Assembly (NCBI GenBank): GCA_958450325.1
Contig: OY288247.1
Location: 60,515,701-60,579,700, forward strand
Origin: Agrostemma githago
Taxonomy: Eukaryota; Streptophyta; Magnoliopsida; Caryophyllales; Caryophyllaceae
DNA: 64,000 bases
Reading direction: 5' to 3'
The position numbers and the translations under genes are program-made. The notes beneath the pieces were generated by a model. That model was given only the letters and a program-made list of their open reading frames with translations, ran no database searches and had not been told where the DNA came from. This document shows, one piece after another, positions 11,349 to 22,376 of the stretch. How positions within the stretch are numbered: the first letter of the stretch is position 1; every line of letters begins with the position of its first letter.

Positions 11349-12945
11349 TACGCTATGGAAAAATTCCAAACATATGTTACCGGCTCCAAAGTTATTATTC
11401 ATACCGATCATGTGGCAATTCATTATATCATGTCCAAAAAGGAGACGAAATCCTGACTCTTTCGGTGGGTGCTCCTTCTACAAGAATTTGACATCGAAAT
11501 TAAAGATAAAGCCGGATCGGAGAATTTGGTAGCGGGCCACCTTAGTAGACTAGCGGTTAGTGGAAGTGGTAATGAAGACGATGGTTTACCCATCAATGAA
11601 GCGATGAGAGACGAGTCCTTGATGGCCATTGAAACTATTACACCTTGGTATGTAGATATCGTCAATTTCCTAGTGCCTAACTACATTCCCAACGATTATT
11701 CGAAGCAAGAGAGGAAGAAACTACGACATGAAGCCCGCCGTTATTATTGGGATGAACCTTATTTGTTCCGCCAATGCATGGACGGTATTTATCGCCAATG
11801 TGTCACGGCCAATGAAGGATTTGATATTGTGAAGCACCTCCATTCAACTTCTTATGGTGGACATTTGGCCCTCCGAAAGACAATTGTCAAAGTCCTCCAA
11901 AATGGGTTTTGGTGGCCTTTCGTGTTTAAGGACATTTGAGCCTTCATTCTTACATGCGACGCTTGCCAAAGATGTGGCAATATAATGAGAAGGAATGAGA
12001 TGCCCCTTTAACCCATCCTAGAAATTGAATTATTCGATGTTTGGGGCATTGACTTTATGGGACCCGTTCACATGTTCTTTCGGCAACAAATACATCCTAG
12101 TCGCAGTTGACTATGTCTCAAAATGGATCAAGGTCGTAGCTTCCTCTACCAATGATTCCAAGGTGGTAATTAAACTTTTCAAGAATGTGATTTTCCCTAG
12201 ATTCGGTATGCCTAGAGCCATAATTAGCGATGGAGGCTCCCACTTTATGAAGGACACGTTTGAACACCTTCTTCGAAAATACAGTATTACGTACAAGATG
12301 TCCTTAGTCTATCATCCACAATCAAATGGACAAGTTAAGATTTCAAATCGACAAATCAAGGAAATATTGGACAAAGTTGTAAATACGCATCAAAAGGATT
12401 GGTCATTGAAGTTGAATGACGCCCTTTGGGAATTGAGAACGGCTTACAAAACACCGATTGGGACCACTCCTTACCGACTTGTGTATGGAAAAGCATGTCA
12501 CTTGCCGGTGGAGCTAGAACATAAAGCGAAATGGGCTATTAAAGAGCTAAACTTTGACAAGAATGTTGTTGGAGATAATCGCCTTCTCCAACAACAAGAG
12601 TTAGAAGAGTTAAGACTTAAAGCTTACGAAAATTTGAAGATATACAAGAAGTGAACGCATAAATGGCATGATGCTAGAATCCTTCGTAAAGACTTCTCCG
12701 TTGGTAACAAGTTACTCCTCTACAACTCTCGTTTCAAGCTTTTCCCCGGTAAGTTGAAGTCAAAATCGTCGGGTCCATTCGAAATGACCAAGGTGAAACC
12801 ATATGGACCAATTAAGATCTTTAGCCTAGAAACCGGGAAATTGTTGGTTAATGGGCAATGCTTGAAGATATATCATGCCGGTCATGTTCGTGAGACCTCT
12901 ACTATTGTCAAAATTGGTGAGCTCCAATTTGGGAGCATTGATTAA
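11349..12945 (+). pseudogene. pol: Athila-like RNase H (rest) and integrase, broken
   Basis: This continues the host pol after the solo LTR: YAMEKFQTY, IIHTDHVAIHY, then the RNase H end (LLLQEFDIEIKDK). The integrase zinc-binding part (HLHSTSYGGH ... TCDACQR) and core follow (WGIDFMGP in one frame; IISDGGSHF near 12218; GQVKISNRQIK near 12328). Then comes a C-terminal domain ending GELQFGSID at 12945. Lesions include TGA near 11454, TGA at 11937, TAA near 12010, a shift near 12060 and TGA at 12652. The third catalytic acidic residue, normally Glu in GQVE, is Lys here, so the core is dead apart from the stops. Confidence 0.85.
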
Positions 12946-13254
12946 CTCTCTCCTCAAAATGAAGTAGGTTTGGTGGTATCCTCAACAACCACCTTGTAAG
13001 TATTTACCATATTCTTTGTTTAATTTGTTTTGTTAGCTTTGAGCGGATGGATGAACTTGTATTTTCGTCTCGGAGCATATATTTGGATGATCATCAACCT
13101 TTTGGAAGAAGTTTTGGAGCTAAATTGAAGAGCATAAGTATGTTTGTGGGAGAAATTGATAATGTAATGTGAGTCGTGTCATTATTTGCAAACTTTAGGT
13201 GATCATTGAAGAGCCTTAAATTGGCAAGATGGAAAAATGGAGCACATAAGACTG
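12946..13254 (+). other. Non-coding spacer after pol
   Basis: No gene is visible. It links the integrase stop to the palindrome array about 310 bp further on, the same relative place as in the non-autonomous elements E1 and E2. Confidence 0.5.
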
Positions 13255-13590
13255 GCGGGCGAAACTTCGTCCAGTGAGATATTTGAAGACTTTTCGTCGG
13301 GTGAAATTTCACCCGATGGAATTTTGCCACGCCATGGGATATTTGCTGAAGACTTGCCGTCGGGTGAAATTTCACCCGATAATAATTTTACCGGGCAAAA
13401 TTTCGCCCTACGAAAAAATCCTAGAATTTGCCAAGCCCACCAGAATTGTCTAGAAACTGTCGGGCGAAACTTCGCACGATGAGAATTTCACCGGGTGAAT
13501 TTTTGCAGAATGAATTTTCATGAGAAAACCCGTCGGGTAAAACTTCACCCGATGGTGCATGACCAGGTGAAACTTCACCCGACGACTTGA
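13255..13590. repeat. TCGGGTGAAATTTCACCCGA palindrome array in the Athila-like element
   Basis: At least six perfect or decayed palindromic copies (13298-13320 and 13361-13381 are the best) are spread over about 330 bp between the integrase and second-ORF regions. The element is in plus orientation, and a TATA-like TATACCC follows about 58 bp after the last copy. The overlapping open frames only translate the repeat. Confidence 0.85.
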
Positions 13591-13641
13591 CCGGATCACC
13601 CATCACCTCTACTCTCTAATTTCAATTCCCTCATTTCCAAA

Positions 13642-13648
13642 TATACCC
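13642..13648 (+). promoter_or_regulatory. TATA-like box of a possible internal promoter
   Basis: TATACCC lies about 58 bp downstream of the palindrome array and about 230 bp upstream of the ORF2 ATG, followed by a pyrimidine-rich leader. The layout copies the array-TATA spacing of E1 and E2. Inference only. Confidence 0.35.
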
Positions 13649-13879
13649 ACATAACTTTCCCTCCAAAATACAAACACCAAATTTTCAATTAATCTTTCAA
13701 ACTTTCTATCACCTTTACCTCGCTTCCCTTTTCACCTCATCACTCATATCATTACCACCCCACCTTTCATAACCCAACCACCTTTGTACCTCCATTTCAT
13801 TCCATCTTTGTGAATTATTTTCGGGTTTTTGAAGTGATGAAGCGAAGCTATTTTGGAATAATCTTGCAAATCTTTCATC

Positions 13880-14747
13880 ATGGAAACAAGGTCAAGACGA
13901 GCCGCTCGGAAACAAGGTATGCCTTCAACTTCTAAACCTTCTAATCCTACTAATTTACCTCGTCTTAACACATCGTTATCTCGTACCTTCTCTAAAAAGA
14001 CCTTTCAGAGTACTAAATGACCTTTTCCACACATAATGACCAATTTGGGTATCGTTGACGATATTAAAGATTTATCGTCATGAACCGGAACTAGTGAACT
14101 CCTTAGCCTTGCGACCTTTACATATAAAGAATTAATTTGTGTGTTCCTGGGAACTTTTGTACCTGACAACCCGACCACACATAGAGTAATTAAATTTAGA
14201 CTATTCGACAAACCTCATAACTTACCATTCCTGGGTTTGGCCTCGCGCTAGGCCTACCCTCATCGGGTACTGGACTCGGTGAACCTTCGGGCAGCATTCA
14301 AGCTTGTGTGTCAAAGAGAGATTTTTGGAAACGTATATCACGTTGTAAAGGGGGTTACTCGGCCAATTTGTCATATGCCTTCGAGATTCGTAACCCCGCA
14401 ATTCGCTACTTTCGTGAAATCCTCTCACATTGCTTGGTACCCTCGGCCGAGAACATATACTCTCTTAATGTGTGCGTCTTGCAACTAGTCCATGACTCCT
14501 TAGTCGGTAACTCGAGTCACCTTGACCTACCCGTCGTTGTGGCGTTACACTTTCAACGCATCATCAATACCCAACGCCCCTGGAGGTCTTGTGACAGTAA
14601 TAGCGAACAAATTGGGATACTCGACCGACCACCTCACCCCGCTATACAACTCCATTTGGCTTGACGAGACCTATTTTCCCACTTGGATTTTTCATGTACC
14701 CCATCATCGCTTGCCTATATTAGCCGTGGACGTGCTTTAATTATCCC
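13880..14747 (+). pseudogene. Athila-type second ORF, N-terminal part (continues at 22377)
   Basis: The ATG at 13880 opens METRSRRAARKQG. In-frame TGA codons near 14018 and 14081 and later shifts break it. The best-preserved part, 14308-14664, includes EIRNPAIRYFREI, which resembles the downstream ORF of Athila elements (the Athila ORF-1 family). Its function is unknown; an env-like role has been proposed for this position in some Athila relatives, but I see no signal peptide or membrane segment here. E1 interrupts it at 14748. Confidence 0.55.
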
Positions 14748-15657
14748 TGATGGGAGGGATTTGTCGTGGATCCCGCCACCAAATGAAAACCAACTAACCT
14801 AACTAGGGTAGCTAGGGCAAGTCCGGAATGGTCGAGGAAGAGCTAGAGTGAAGGAGGTAGTAGGGTAATCTAGGTATAGTCCGGGCTCTCGCAACTTAGA
14901 CTCACCTAGAGGTTCCACCTAAAACCCACCTTGGCGACACAAACGACAAACGGGGTTACTAGCGTGATATCGGGGCCTAGGTCGCATCCGGGCTCTCGCA
15001 ACTTAGACCGACCTAGGGGTCGTCCTCACCGGGCTCTCGCAACTTAGTGAGGGAACCAAACCCACGAGCAAACTATTACCCACAAGAGAAAGGCAAGAAA
15101 AACAAGCATATGCATACAAGTCATTCAAGCATTTCAACAAACATGTAATATGCATCAAACCAAGAGGAAACCCAAATCTTCCACCAACATCTCCAACAAT
15201 CCCTTAATCATCCAATTAAAACCCTAATCACCTTACTAACCCTAGCAAGAGTCTACTCAAACATAATCAAACTACAACTAACAAGAACAAAAGGAATCAA
15301 CACAAGAACAAGAGGATGCATATATGAAACTAGCAAAGATGAAGAACAACTCAATAAACAAGAACTAAAGATTCAAACTTGATGAAAGAACAAAGATTAA
15401 GATAAAGGAAAAGAGATTATACCATACTAGAAGATGAAAAGAAGAAGGAAACTTGCATAAATGGAAGAACCCAAAAACAATCAACCAAGGTTGTCAATCT
15501 TGGTGGAGATCTTGAAGAATTCCCAAATTACAAGCACTAATCTAGGATTAAGGATAATCTAAGGACTAATCTACACTAATATAATCTAATCTATGCTAAA
15601 ACTAGGCTAGGGTTTGTGGGTAATGAAGAACATAAGCTAAGATTACAAGAGAGGGGG

Positions 15658-15665
15658 TATTTATA
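15658..15665 (-). promoter_or_regulatory. TATA box in the E1 3-prime LTR
   Basis: The minus strand reads TATAAATACCCCC. The palindrome array begins 54 bp upstream. The same pair is found at 21785-21792 in the other LTR. Confidence 0.65.
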
Positions 15666-15718
15666 AGGTTACAAGAGCAAAGGAATTGAAAGGAAGTCAC
15701 GCGGTGCTGTATTGGGCT

Positions 15719-15906
15719 CATCCCGGTCGGGATGGATGGTCCCGTCCGGGATGGCTTCATGGTCCCCTCCGGGATTGTGATCCCGTCTGGGATGGCTCCA
15801 TGGTCCCGTCCGGGATGGCTCATCCCGTCCCGGTTGACTCAGCAGAAGAGCTTCTTTGTTTGCACTTCATCCCGGACGGGATGAGGTCATACCCGTCGGG
15901 GATGAG
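15719..15906. repeat. CATCCCGGTCGGGATGG palindrome array, E1 3-prime LTR
   Basis: About eight imperfect palindromes of the form TCCCGGTCGGGA or TCCCGTCCGGGA, mostly extended by CAT/ATGG, are interrupted by a conserved 40-bp non-palindromic piece (GTTGACTCAGCAGAAGAGC...). The same array is in the 5-prime LTR at 21846-22033, and relatives are in E2. Confidence 0.9.
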
Positions 15907-16244
15907 TCTTGTAGGCCTCCAATATGATCCTTTTGGTCCCTCCTTGATTCACATGGACTTCTCATCGATTCTCGGGACTCGGGATCGGGTCTCGGAGGCT
16001 CGGGAATGGGTCCCAAGGTCTCGGGGTCGAATCCAAGGCATCGAGTGATCGTTCCTTCACTTCGTTGGCTCCGAAAAGTGTATGTATTGAGTCGGAATCG
16101 CTCCAACTCTTCACGAATGGTCTCGGGAACCTGAAACGAACTAGAGGAAGCATAAGTAGCCCATAAATCGCTCCCAAGGAGCGATTCCACAAGGAAAATG
16201 GGACCAAAACACTGCGAAATAGGCACTACAAACTACACTTATCA

Positions 16245-16262
16245 ACTCCCCCACACTTAACC
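16245..16262 (-). promoter_or_regulatory. E1 polypurine tract next to the 3-prime LTR
   Basis: The minus strand reads AAGTGTGGGGGAGT directly before the LTR start TGATAAGTG, the expected place of the plus-strand DNA primer. The tract has a near copy inside the element at 17999-18015. Confidence 0.85.
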
Positions 16263-17998
16263 CTTAATCGCCCTCGAGTAAGCACATACTAACTACTAAA
16301 CTAGCCGAGTGGGTATTAGCGCACCCTACGCCATTTCAACTCACGCGAGAACACCTAGAGGATAAGTGCTCTCCGCAAGGCAAGTGGGGTCTTGCGACAA
16401 AACTGTGGATGCAACCGGACACAAAACAAATAAACAACAAACACACAAACAAACAAACAAAAAATCGGTTGCACCCAAAAGAAAACAAATACCGCTTCCC
16501 TCTAAAAAGCGGTGAAAGAAGCACCGGTTTAGGACTCGAGGCAAGTGACAATGTTCCCAAGCTAGCAATACAAACCAAGATGAACTAAACCCTAATAGTA
16601 TGACGATAAAGCAACAAAGACGTTGGTAACTTACCTAGGTCCTCCTAACTTTCTAAAAACGTACTACGGGACGATCGGCGGAGTGGGAAGTGAAGAACCA
16701 CGGTGTTAGTCGACACTGTAGGTAAGTGAGACCCCGCCCCCTTCAGCGTGAACCAAGAGGGTCGTCCCATGTCTAAAACCGCCTAACTAGTCCAAGTAAA
16801 AAGATGGAAATATGCAAAATGAGGGAAGACCGACTAATGCCGCTATCATCCTTCCTAGGGACTCAGTCCTTTGGTAGGCTCTTCACGGCAAAAGTCGGAA
16901 AAAGGCTTATTTTGAGAGGTAGGGGTTATTTTTGTGAATCGGGTTTTCTTTTGGCATTTTCTCTTTTCTTTTGCATTTTTGCCTTGTTTTGCCATGCCAT
17001 TCTTTTTCTTCTTTTCTATTTTCTTTTTGGCTTTTGTGCCTTTTCTTTTTCTTCATTCTTTTCTTTCTTTCATTTTCTTTCATTTTCTTTTCTTTGCCCT
17101 TTTGGCTTGATTTGGCTTTTTGGCATTTCTTTGTATGACAAGAAAGGGAGAATTCAACAAATTGCAACTTATTGTGTGGATATGTGTGGGAGGTAGGTAA
17201 ATGGGTAAGTCGGGGGTCGCGATCCCTCTTCAAACCCACAAAAAAGGGGAAAACTTGGACTAGTCGAGCAATCTTAAACACGGTCACCTAAGGGACGAGA
17301 CTCGGTAACCAAGGACTTTTCACACCGTGGGTGGTCATAATGGTCAAAATGCAAATCCCGTAGTAAATCCCTAGTAAGCTAGGTGGACTCAAGGTAAAGG
17401 ACCAACGAAATCATTGATTTAGGGTCATTCTACTAGACTAAAGTCCAAGACTCGATTTATACAACTAGGAAGGAAAAGTAAACACTCGCACACTAGCCTC
17501 TAAACCGGGTTTTCGAAAACTGTTTACACACGCGACACACAACAAAACACAAAACAAAGACACAACGAAAATGAAAGAAAAAGAGACAAAACAAAACAAA
17601 ACAAAACAAAACAAGGAGAAACAACACATAAACAAAACAAACACCACCCCGATCTTCAAACAAGTCTCCAAATCCACCACAATCTTTACAAAGCTCCTCC
17701 CGAGCACACATCATCACAAATCTCCTCCAAACTCACAAGAAGCAAAGAGGGAAAAAGGGATGAAGAGATGTTACCGGAAGTCTTGAAAGCTCACCAAAGC
17801 TAACGGCGATTAGACAACCTATAAGGAAAAAAGGGGGCAAAACACGCACAACAAAACAAAAATACGACATAACGACACAAAAAGGAAAAGACACAAAAGA
17901 AAATATTTTTGATTTTTGTGAAATTTTTCAAATTTTTAGGGTTTTTTGAAGAATTTTTCGAAAAACTAAGAAAATAAAACTAACGACGATAGAATATC
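16263..17998 (-). other. E1 non-coding 3-prime spacer, conserved with E2 and the Athila-like element
   Basis: No gene. Conserved blocks on the minus strand include the phrases around CTTACCTACAGTGTCGA (about 16710-16725) and GGTCACC...AGTCCACCTAG...GGGATTTAC (17280-17460). Similar sequence is in E2 at 44290-45180 and in the Athila-like element at 28560-29310. The spacer also holds pyrimidine-rich low-complexity DNA at 16930-17100. Confidence 0.75.
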
Positions 17999-18037
17999 GC
18001 TCCCCCACACTTAAACCGAGCCATGTCCTCATGCTCA
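17999..18037 (-). promoter_or_regulatory. E1 internal PPT-like motif
   Basis: The minus strand reads GAGGACATGGCTCGG then TTTAAGTGTGGGGGAGCG. It resembles the terminal tract and the Athila GAGGACAATGT...GTGTGGGGGA motif at 28115-28150. It could be a second plus-strand priming site. Confidence 0.6.
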
Positions 18038-18720
18038 ATCGTAGTGTGTGGAGAGACAAAAGAAAAAGAAAAGAAACTACGAAAATAAAGCTAAAAATCA
18101 AAAATAAAGTGAAGAAAAGGGTAGAAAGTGTCCGGTCGGGGTGTAGTCAAGTCACAATGGGCCGAGACAAGAAAAGATAAGGAAGGGGGAAGAAAAATAA
18201 AAAGAAGGAAATAAAAGGAAATGGGAGGGGAGGGCTAGGTGTAATCAAGTCACCTAGTCCGGATTCCGCCTAAATCCGACTAAATCCAACAAAAGGGGTG
18301 AAAAACTTGTAAATGTTGGATTTTGAAATGACTCTCGATGTAATCATATCGTCGAGAGTCGAGAGCAACAAATACCGAGGCCTCGAAGGCCACCAAGACA
18401 CCATGACTCAAGGGAAAGAGGGGCAAACAAGAGAAAACAAGCAATAATAGACGGAAAAGAAAGGATAGTTGCCGTACCCATCGGTTAGCAACTCACTCGC
18501 TCCATCGTCTCATCGGTCAATATAAGCACTTTGCTTGTCGTCCTCATTGTCATCCCGCTTCGAACGTGAAAGTATCGCATGGTAGAGGTAGTAATGGTGT
18601 GAGGGGAGTGGGATTCGATGTGAAACTCGGTGTAAAGGGAAGAGAAATGAGGTGAGGGTATGTAAATGAAGTGTAATGGTCATATGACATGAGCAAGGAT
18701 GGGTAGGGAGGTTGGGTGGG
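18038..18720 (-). other. E1 internal non-coding DNA
   Basis: Lies between the internal PPT-like motif and the internal TATA-like box. A-rich and low-complexity on the plus strand; no coding region supported. It is colinear with 45690-46395 of E2. Confidence 0.5.
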
Positions 18721-18728
18721 GGTATACA
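18721..18728 (-). promoter_or_regulatory. E1 internal TATA-like box
   Basis: The minus strand reads TGTATACCCCC, 55 bp downstream of the internal palindrome array. Spacing and the C-run copy the LTR promoter of the same element, suggesting a second promoter. Confidence 0.4.
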
Positions 18729-18782
18729 ATGGTTGGATGGGCCCAAATGTCGAAGAAGAGGACAAAAGAGGAGAAAGGGGAC

Positions 18783-18971
18783 CATCCCGGTCAGGATGGA
18801 TGATCCCGGTCGGGAAGACACACTCGTCCCGGTCGGGAAGCCACCTTCCCGGTCGAGACGGCACTCCAGCAAGCTCCAATTTTGCACCTCCATCCCGATC
18901 GGGACGGCTCCTTCCCGGTCGGGATGGCATATCCTTCCCGGTCGGGAAGCTCCCTTCCCGCCCGGGATGGG
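18783..18971. repeat. E1 internal CCCGGTCGGGA palindrome array
   Basis: About nine copies of TCCCGGTCGGGA-type palindromes, the same word as in the E1 LTR, placed about 290 bp after the ORF stop. Open frames here translate only the repeat (SRPGRDG-like peptides) and are not genes. Confidence 0.88.
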
Positions 18972-19257
18972 TCTTCTTGACCTCCAAAACCCCAAAAGCT
19001 TCACCGAAGCTTCAAAAACCGACTTCCATACTCACGACCCAAGCTCTATCATTAACCATTCCTCTCTAGGAAACATCTTCACTTCACACCTATGACAATA
19101 AGCTCAAATACAACATCAAATTCCCTCCCTCACATCGCTCATCAACAATACAAATAAACAAGAATTCCACAAAGGCTAACAAATCCTAGAAACCAAACTA
19201 TACAAACAAACATAAACACAAATACAAGCACAAAAGAAAAGGGAAAAGATATTTACA

Positions 19258-20502
19258 CTAACTACTCTCACCAACAACGCCTCCGTAGCCATCAAGAGCT
19301 CGAAGGAGTAAGTCAAATGCCCTAGCAACATCTTCATTGAAGCTCACATGGCCAAGCCTAGCCACTTTCAAAAGTTTCCAAGTCGGAGGTGAGAAGCGAT
19401 CATCTTCATTAAGCTCGGGGTTCTCGTGATCTTCCGGGTCTTCGGAACCAACATAGCTACGACTCTTATGACCATCCGGTAGGTATAGTGGTCTAGAGTC
19501 AAGCTCGGTATCATGATGTGGGAGATCACACCCTAGGGGTGCCGCTTCTTCTACGGGGTCGAGAGTGGAACTCTTTTCCACCGCCCGACAAGGATCCTCT
19601 TCACCAACCGTCTCACAAGACAAGGGACTAGGCATCGAGTGCGGTAGAGGAGGAGAAGGCATCAAGTTTTCTTCATTGGAGGGTTTAGGATCCTCCAATT
19701 TCCCGTTCAAGGCAAGTTCCAAGGCATCTACTTCTTTTTCCCAAGTATTGCGCTCCTTTTCACTCACCTTGTCTATATGGCCTAGAGGAGGTATGTCTTC
19801 ACTTGGCTTTGGATTGTCTAGTGGTTCATCACGAAGAAAATCGAACAAATCCAATTTTAACGCCAATACATTGGCTCCCCAAAAGTTATCTCGAGAATCA
19901 TGTTCACTCCCCTCCCCATTGTTGGCCCTTGAAGCTTCAACTTCCTCTATTCTCTCCCTATCTTCACCACCCAAGCAACACTCAACAATGGTCTCTTGAT
20001 CGACCCTCTCTTCTTCATTTGTAGCTTCAATGTTGGGTTGACTTTCTTGTGAAGGCACCCGACCTTCTTGCCCAAATGAACCTTCCTCAACATGTAGTGG
20101 AGCTCGAGTGGCCAACATCGTGATATGAGCCATGAGTGCATTGATGCGAGCATCTTGCACCTCTATTTGGGCCTTGAACTCCTCCCTAACCCCTTGTATT
20201 TGAGTCAACATCAATTGTTGACCCTTTTGCAATAGCATCATCATCTCATGTTGGCTCCCTTGTGTTTGGACCAACATTTGACAAGTCTCAAAGTTAGGGA
20301 TATTTGGTTGTGGGTTATGTGAGGGTGTTTGGTAGTTGTTAGGATGTGGGAACGGTCCTTGACAACTTTCTTGGTAACCATAAGAAGAGGGTTCATAAGA
20401 TTGTTAATGAGGTTGATATGGTTGGTAAAGTTGTGGGTTTTGGTAATTCGCCCCATAGTTGTCCCGTGATGATTGATGGTAGCTTGGACGCGCCATGTCC
20501 AT
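19258..20502 (-). CDS. E1 single ORF, Gag-like, with one internal stop
   Basis: The likely start is the ATG at 20502-20500 (MDMARPSYHQSS), 183 bp after the PBS. The frame runs 415 codons including the stop at 19258, with a single in-frame TAA near 20404. The N-terminal third is rich in Tyr, Gln, Pro and Asn. A coiled-coil-like middle follows (QMLVQTQGSQHEMMMLLQKG), then a long acidic segment and the C-terminal block VARAFDLLLRALDGYGG. The same plan and C-terminal block occur in the E2 ORF. The N-terminal half resembles the C-terminal part of Athila Gag; no zinc knuckle is seen. Function unknown. Confidence 0.65.
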
Positions 20503-20687
20503 AACGTTGCTTTGGTACCTAGGATGAGCTAGAAGCACTTGAGCAAACGTTAGTATCCTAGTGCTTTTGAGGCACTAGGAAGGGAGAGTAACACACAAGA
20601 AGAAAAACGGAGATACACAAGGAGAAGAGAACACAAAAATCAAGAACAAAGTCCAAAACTAAGCAAACAAAAGTCTAAACTACGCCG

Positions 20688-20705
20688 TCCCCGGCAATGA
20701 CGCCA
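20688..20705 (-). promoter_or_regulatory. E1 primer-binding site
   Basis: The minus strand reads TGGCGTCATTGCCGGGGA three bases inside the 5-prime LTR. It is a two-base variant of the widespread plant PBS TGGCGCCGTTGCCGGGGA found intact in E2, and fixes E1 on the minus strand. Confidence 0.88.
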
Positions 20706-20708
20706 ATT

Positions 20709-22371
20709 TGATGGGAGGGATTTGTCGTGGATCCCGCCACCAAATAAAAACCAACTAACCTAACTAGGGTAGCTAGGGCAAGTCGGGTCGAATCCACAGG
20801 GACGGGGTGTCGGACTAAGGTATGCTACGGTCTAGGACTAGGTTCGAGACGAGCTAATCTAAGGAGGGGGAGACTAGGACTAAGCTAGGTCTAAAGCAAG
20901 AAAACAATCAAAGGAAACGAGCTAGGATTAGGTCGGGGTCAAAGGGGTAACGGAATGGTCGAGGAAGAGCTAGAGTGAAGGAGGTAGTAGGGTAATCTAG
21001 GTATAGTCCGGGCTCTCGCAGCTTAGACTCACCTAGAGGTTCCACCTAAAACCCACCTTGGCGACACAAACGACAAACGGGGTTACTAGCGTGATATCGG
21101 GGCCTAGGTCGCATTCGGGCTCTCGCAACTTAGACCGACCTAGGGGTCGTCCTCACCGGGCTCTCGCAACTTAGTGAGGGAACCAAACCCACGAGCAAAC
21201 TATTACCCACAAGAGAAAGGCAAGGAAAACAAGCATATGCATACAAGTCATTCAAGCATTTCAACAAACATGTAATATGCATCAAACCGAGAGGAAACCC
21301 AAATCTTCCACCAACATCTCCAACAATATCTTAATCATCCAATTAACACCCTAATCACCTTACTAACCCTAGCAAGAGTCTACTCAAACATAATCAAACT
21401 ACAACTAACAAGAACAAAAGGAATCAACACAAGAACAAGAGGATGCATATATGAAACTAGCAAAGATGAAGAACAAAACAATAAACAAGAACTAAAGATT
21501 CAAACTTGATGAAAGAACAAAGATTAAGATAAAGGAAAAGAGATTATACCATACTAGAAGATGAAAAGAAGAAGGAAACTTGCATAAATGGAAGAACCCA
21601 AAAACAATCAACCAAGGTTGTCAATCTTGGTGGAGATCTTGAAGAATTCCCCAATTACAAGCACTAATCTAGGATTAACGATAATCTAAGGACTAATCTA
21701 CACTAATCTAATCTAATCTATGCTAAATCTAGGCTAGGGTTTGTGGGTAATGAAGAACATAAGCTAAGATTACAAGAGAGGGGGTATTTATAAGGTTACA
21801 AGAGCAAAGGAATTGAAAGGAAGTCACGCGGTGCTGTATTGGGCTCATCCCGGTCGGGATGGATGGTCCCGTCCGGGATGGCTTCATGGTCCCCTCCGGG
21901 ATTGTGATCCCGTCCGGGATGGCTCCATGGTCCCGTCCGGGATGGCTCATCCCGTCCCGGTTGACTCAGCAGAAGAGCTTCTTTGTTTGCACTTCATCCC
22001 GGACGGGATGAGGTCATACCCGTCGGGGATGAGTCTTGTAGGCCTCCAATATGATCCTTTTGGTCCCTCCTTGATTCACATGGACTTCTCATCGATTCTC
22101 GGGACTCGGGATCGGGTCTTGGAGGCTCGGGAATGGGTCCCAAGGTCTCGGGGTCGAATCCAAGGCATCGAGTGATCGTTCCTTCACTTCGTTGGCTCCG
22201 AAAAGTGTATGTATTGAGTCGGAATCGCTCCAACTCTTCACGAATGGTCTCGGGAACCTGAAACGAACTAGAGGAAGCATAAGTAGCCCATAAATCGCTC
22301 CCAAGGAGCGATTCCACAAGGAAAATGGGACCAAAACACTGCGAAATAGGCACTACAAACTACACTTATCA
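20709..22371 (-). repeat. E1 5-prime LTR
   Basis: 1663 bp, complete. TATA box (minus) at 21785-21792, palindrome array at 21846-22033 (54 bp upstream). It is the full-length version; the partner LTR lost about 166 bp. Confidence 0.93.
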
Positions 22372-22376
22372 ATCCC

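Larger units (their letters stand above)
14748..16244 (-). repeat. E1 3-prime LTR
   Basis: 1497 bp, TG...CA ends. It matches the 5-prime LTR throughout but lacks about 166 bp that the other copy has at about 20784-20949. Its U3 holds the palindrome array 15719-15906 and a minus-strand TATA box at 15658-15665. An adjacent PPT lies at 16245. Confidence 0.93.
14748..22371 (-). mobile_element. E1: non-autonomous LTR retrotransposon, minus strand, 7.6 kb
   Basis: Both ends are exact: TGATGGGAGGG at 14748 and CTTATCA at 22371, with 5-bp TSD ATCCC at 14743-14747 and 22372-22376. In element (minus) orientation: 5-prime LTR 22371-20709, PBS 20705-20688, one ORF 20502-19258, internal palindrome array, internal PPT-like motif, a long non-coding spacer, terminal PPT and 3-prime LTR 16244-14748. 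There is no protease, RT, RNase H or integrase. By eye the LTRs differ at roughly 16 positions plus one 166-bp deletion, so the insertion is rather recent. It depends on another element for its enzymes. Confidence 0.92.

Noticed and set aside
13255..13590. CRISPR-like spaced palindromes
   Set aside because: Spacers are irregular in length, copies decay, and the setting is a plant retroelement; no cas genes.
18510..19095. Overlapping long open frames on both strands (also 15686-16048, 46219-46761, 13237-13482)
   Set aside because: They run through palindrome arrays and translate only the repeat word on either strand, with no start context or conserved domain.
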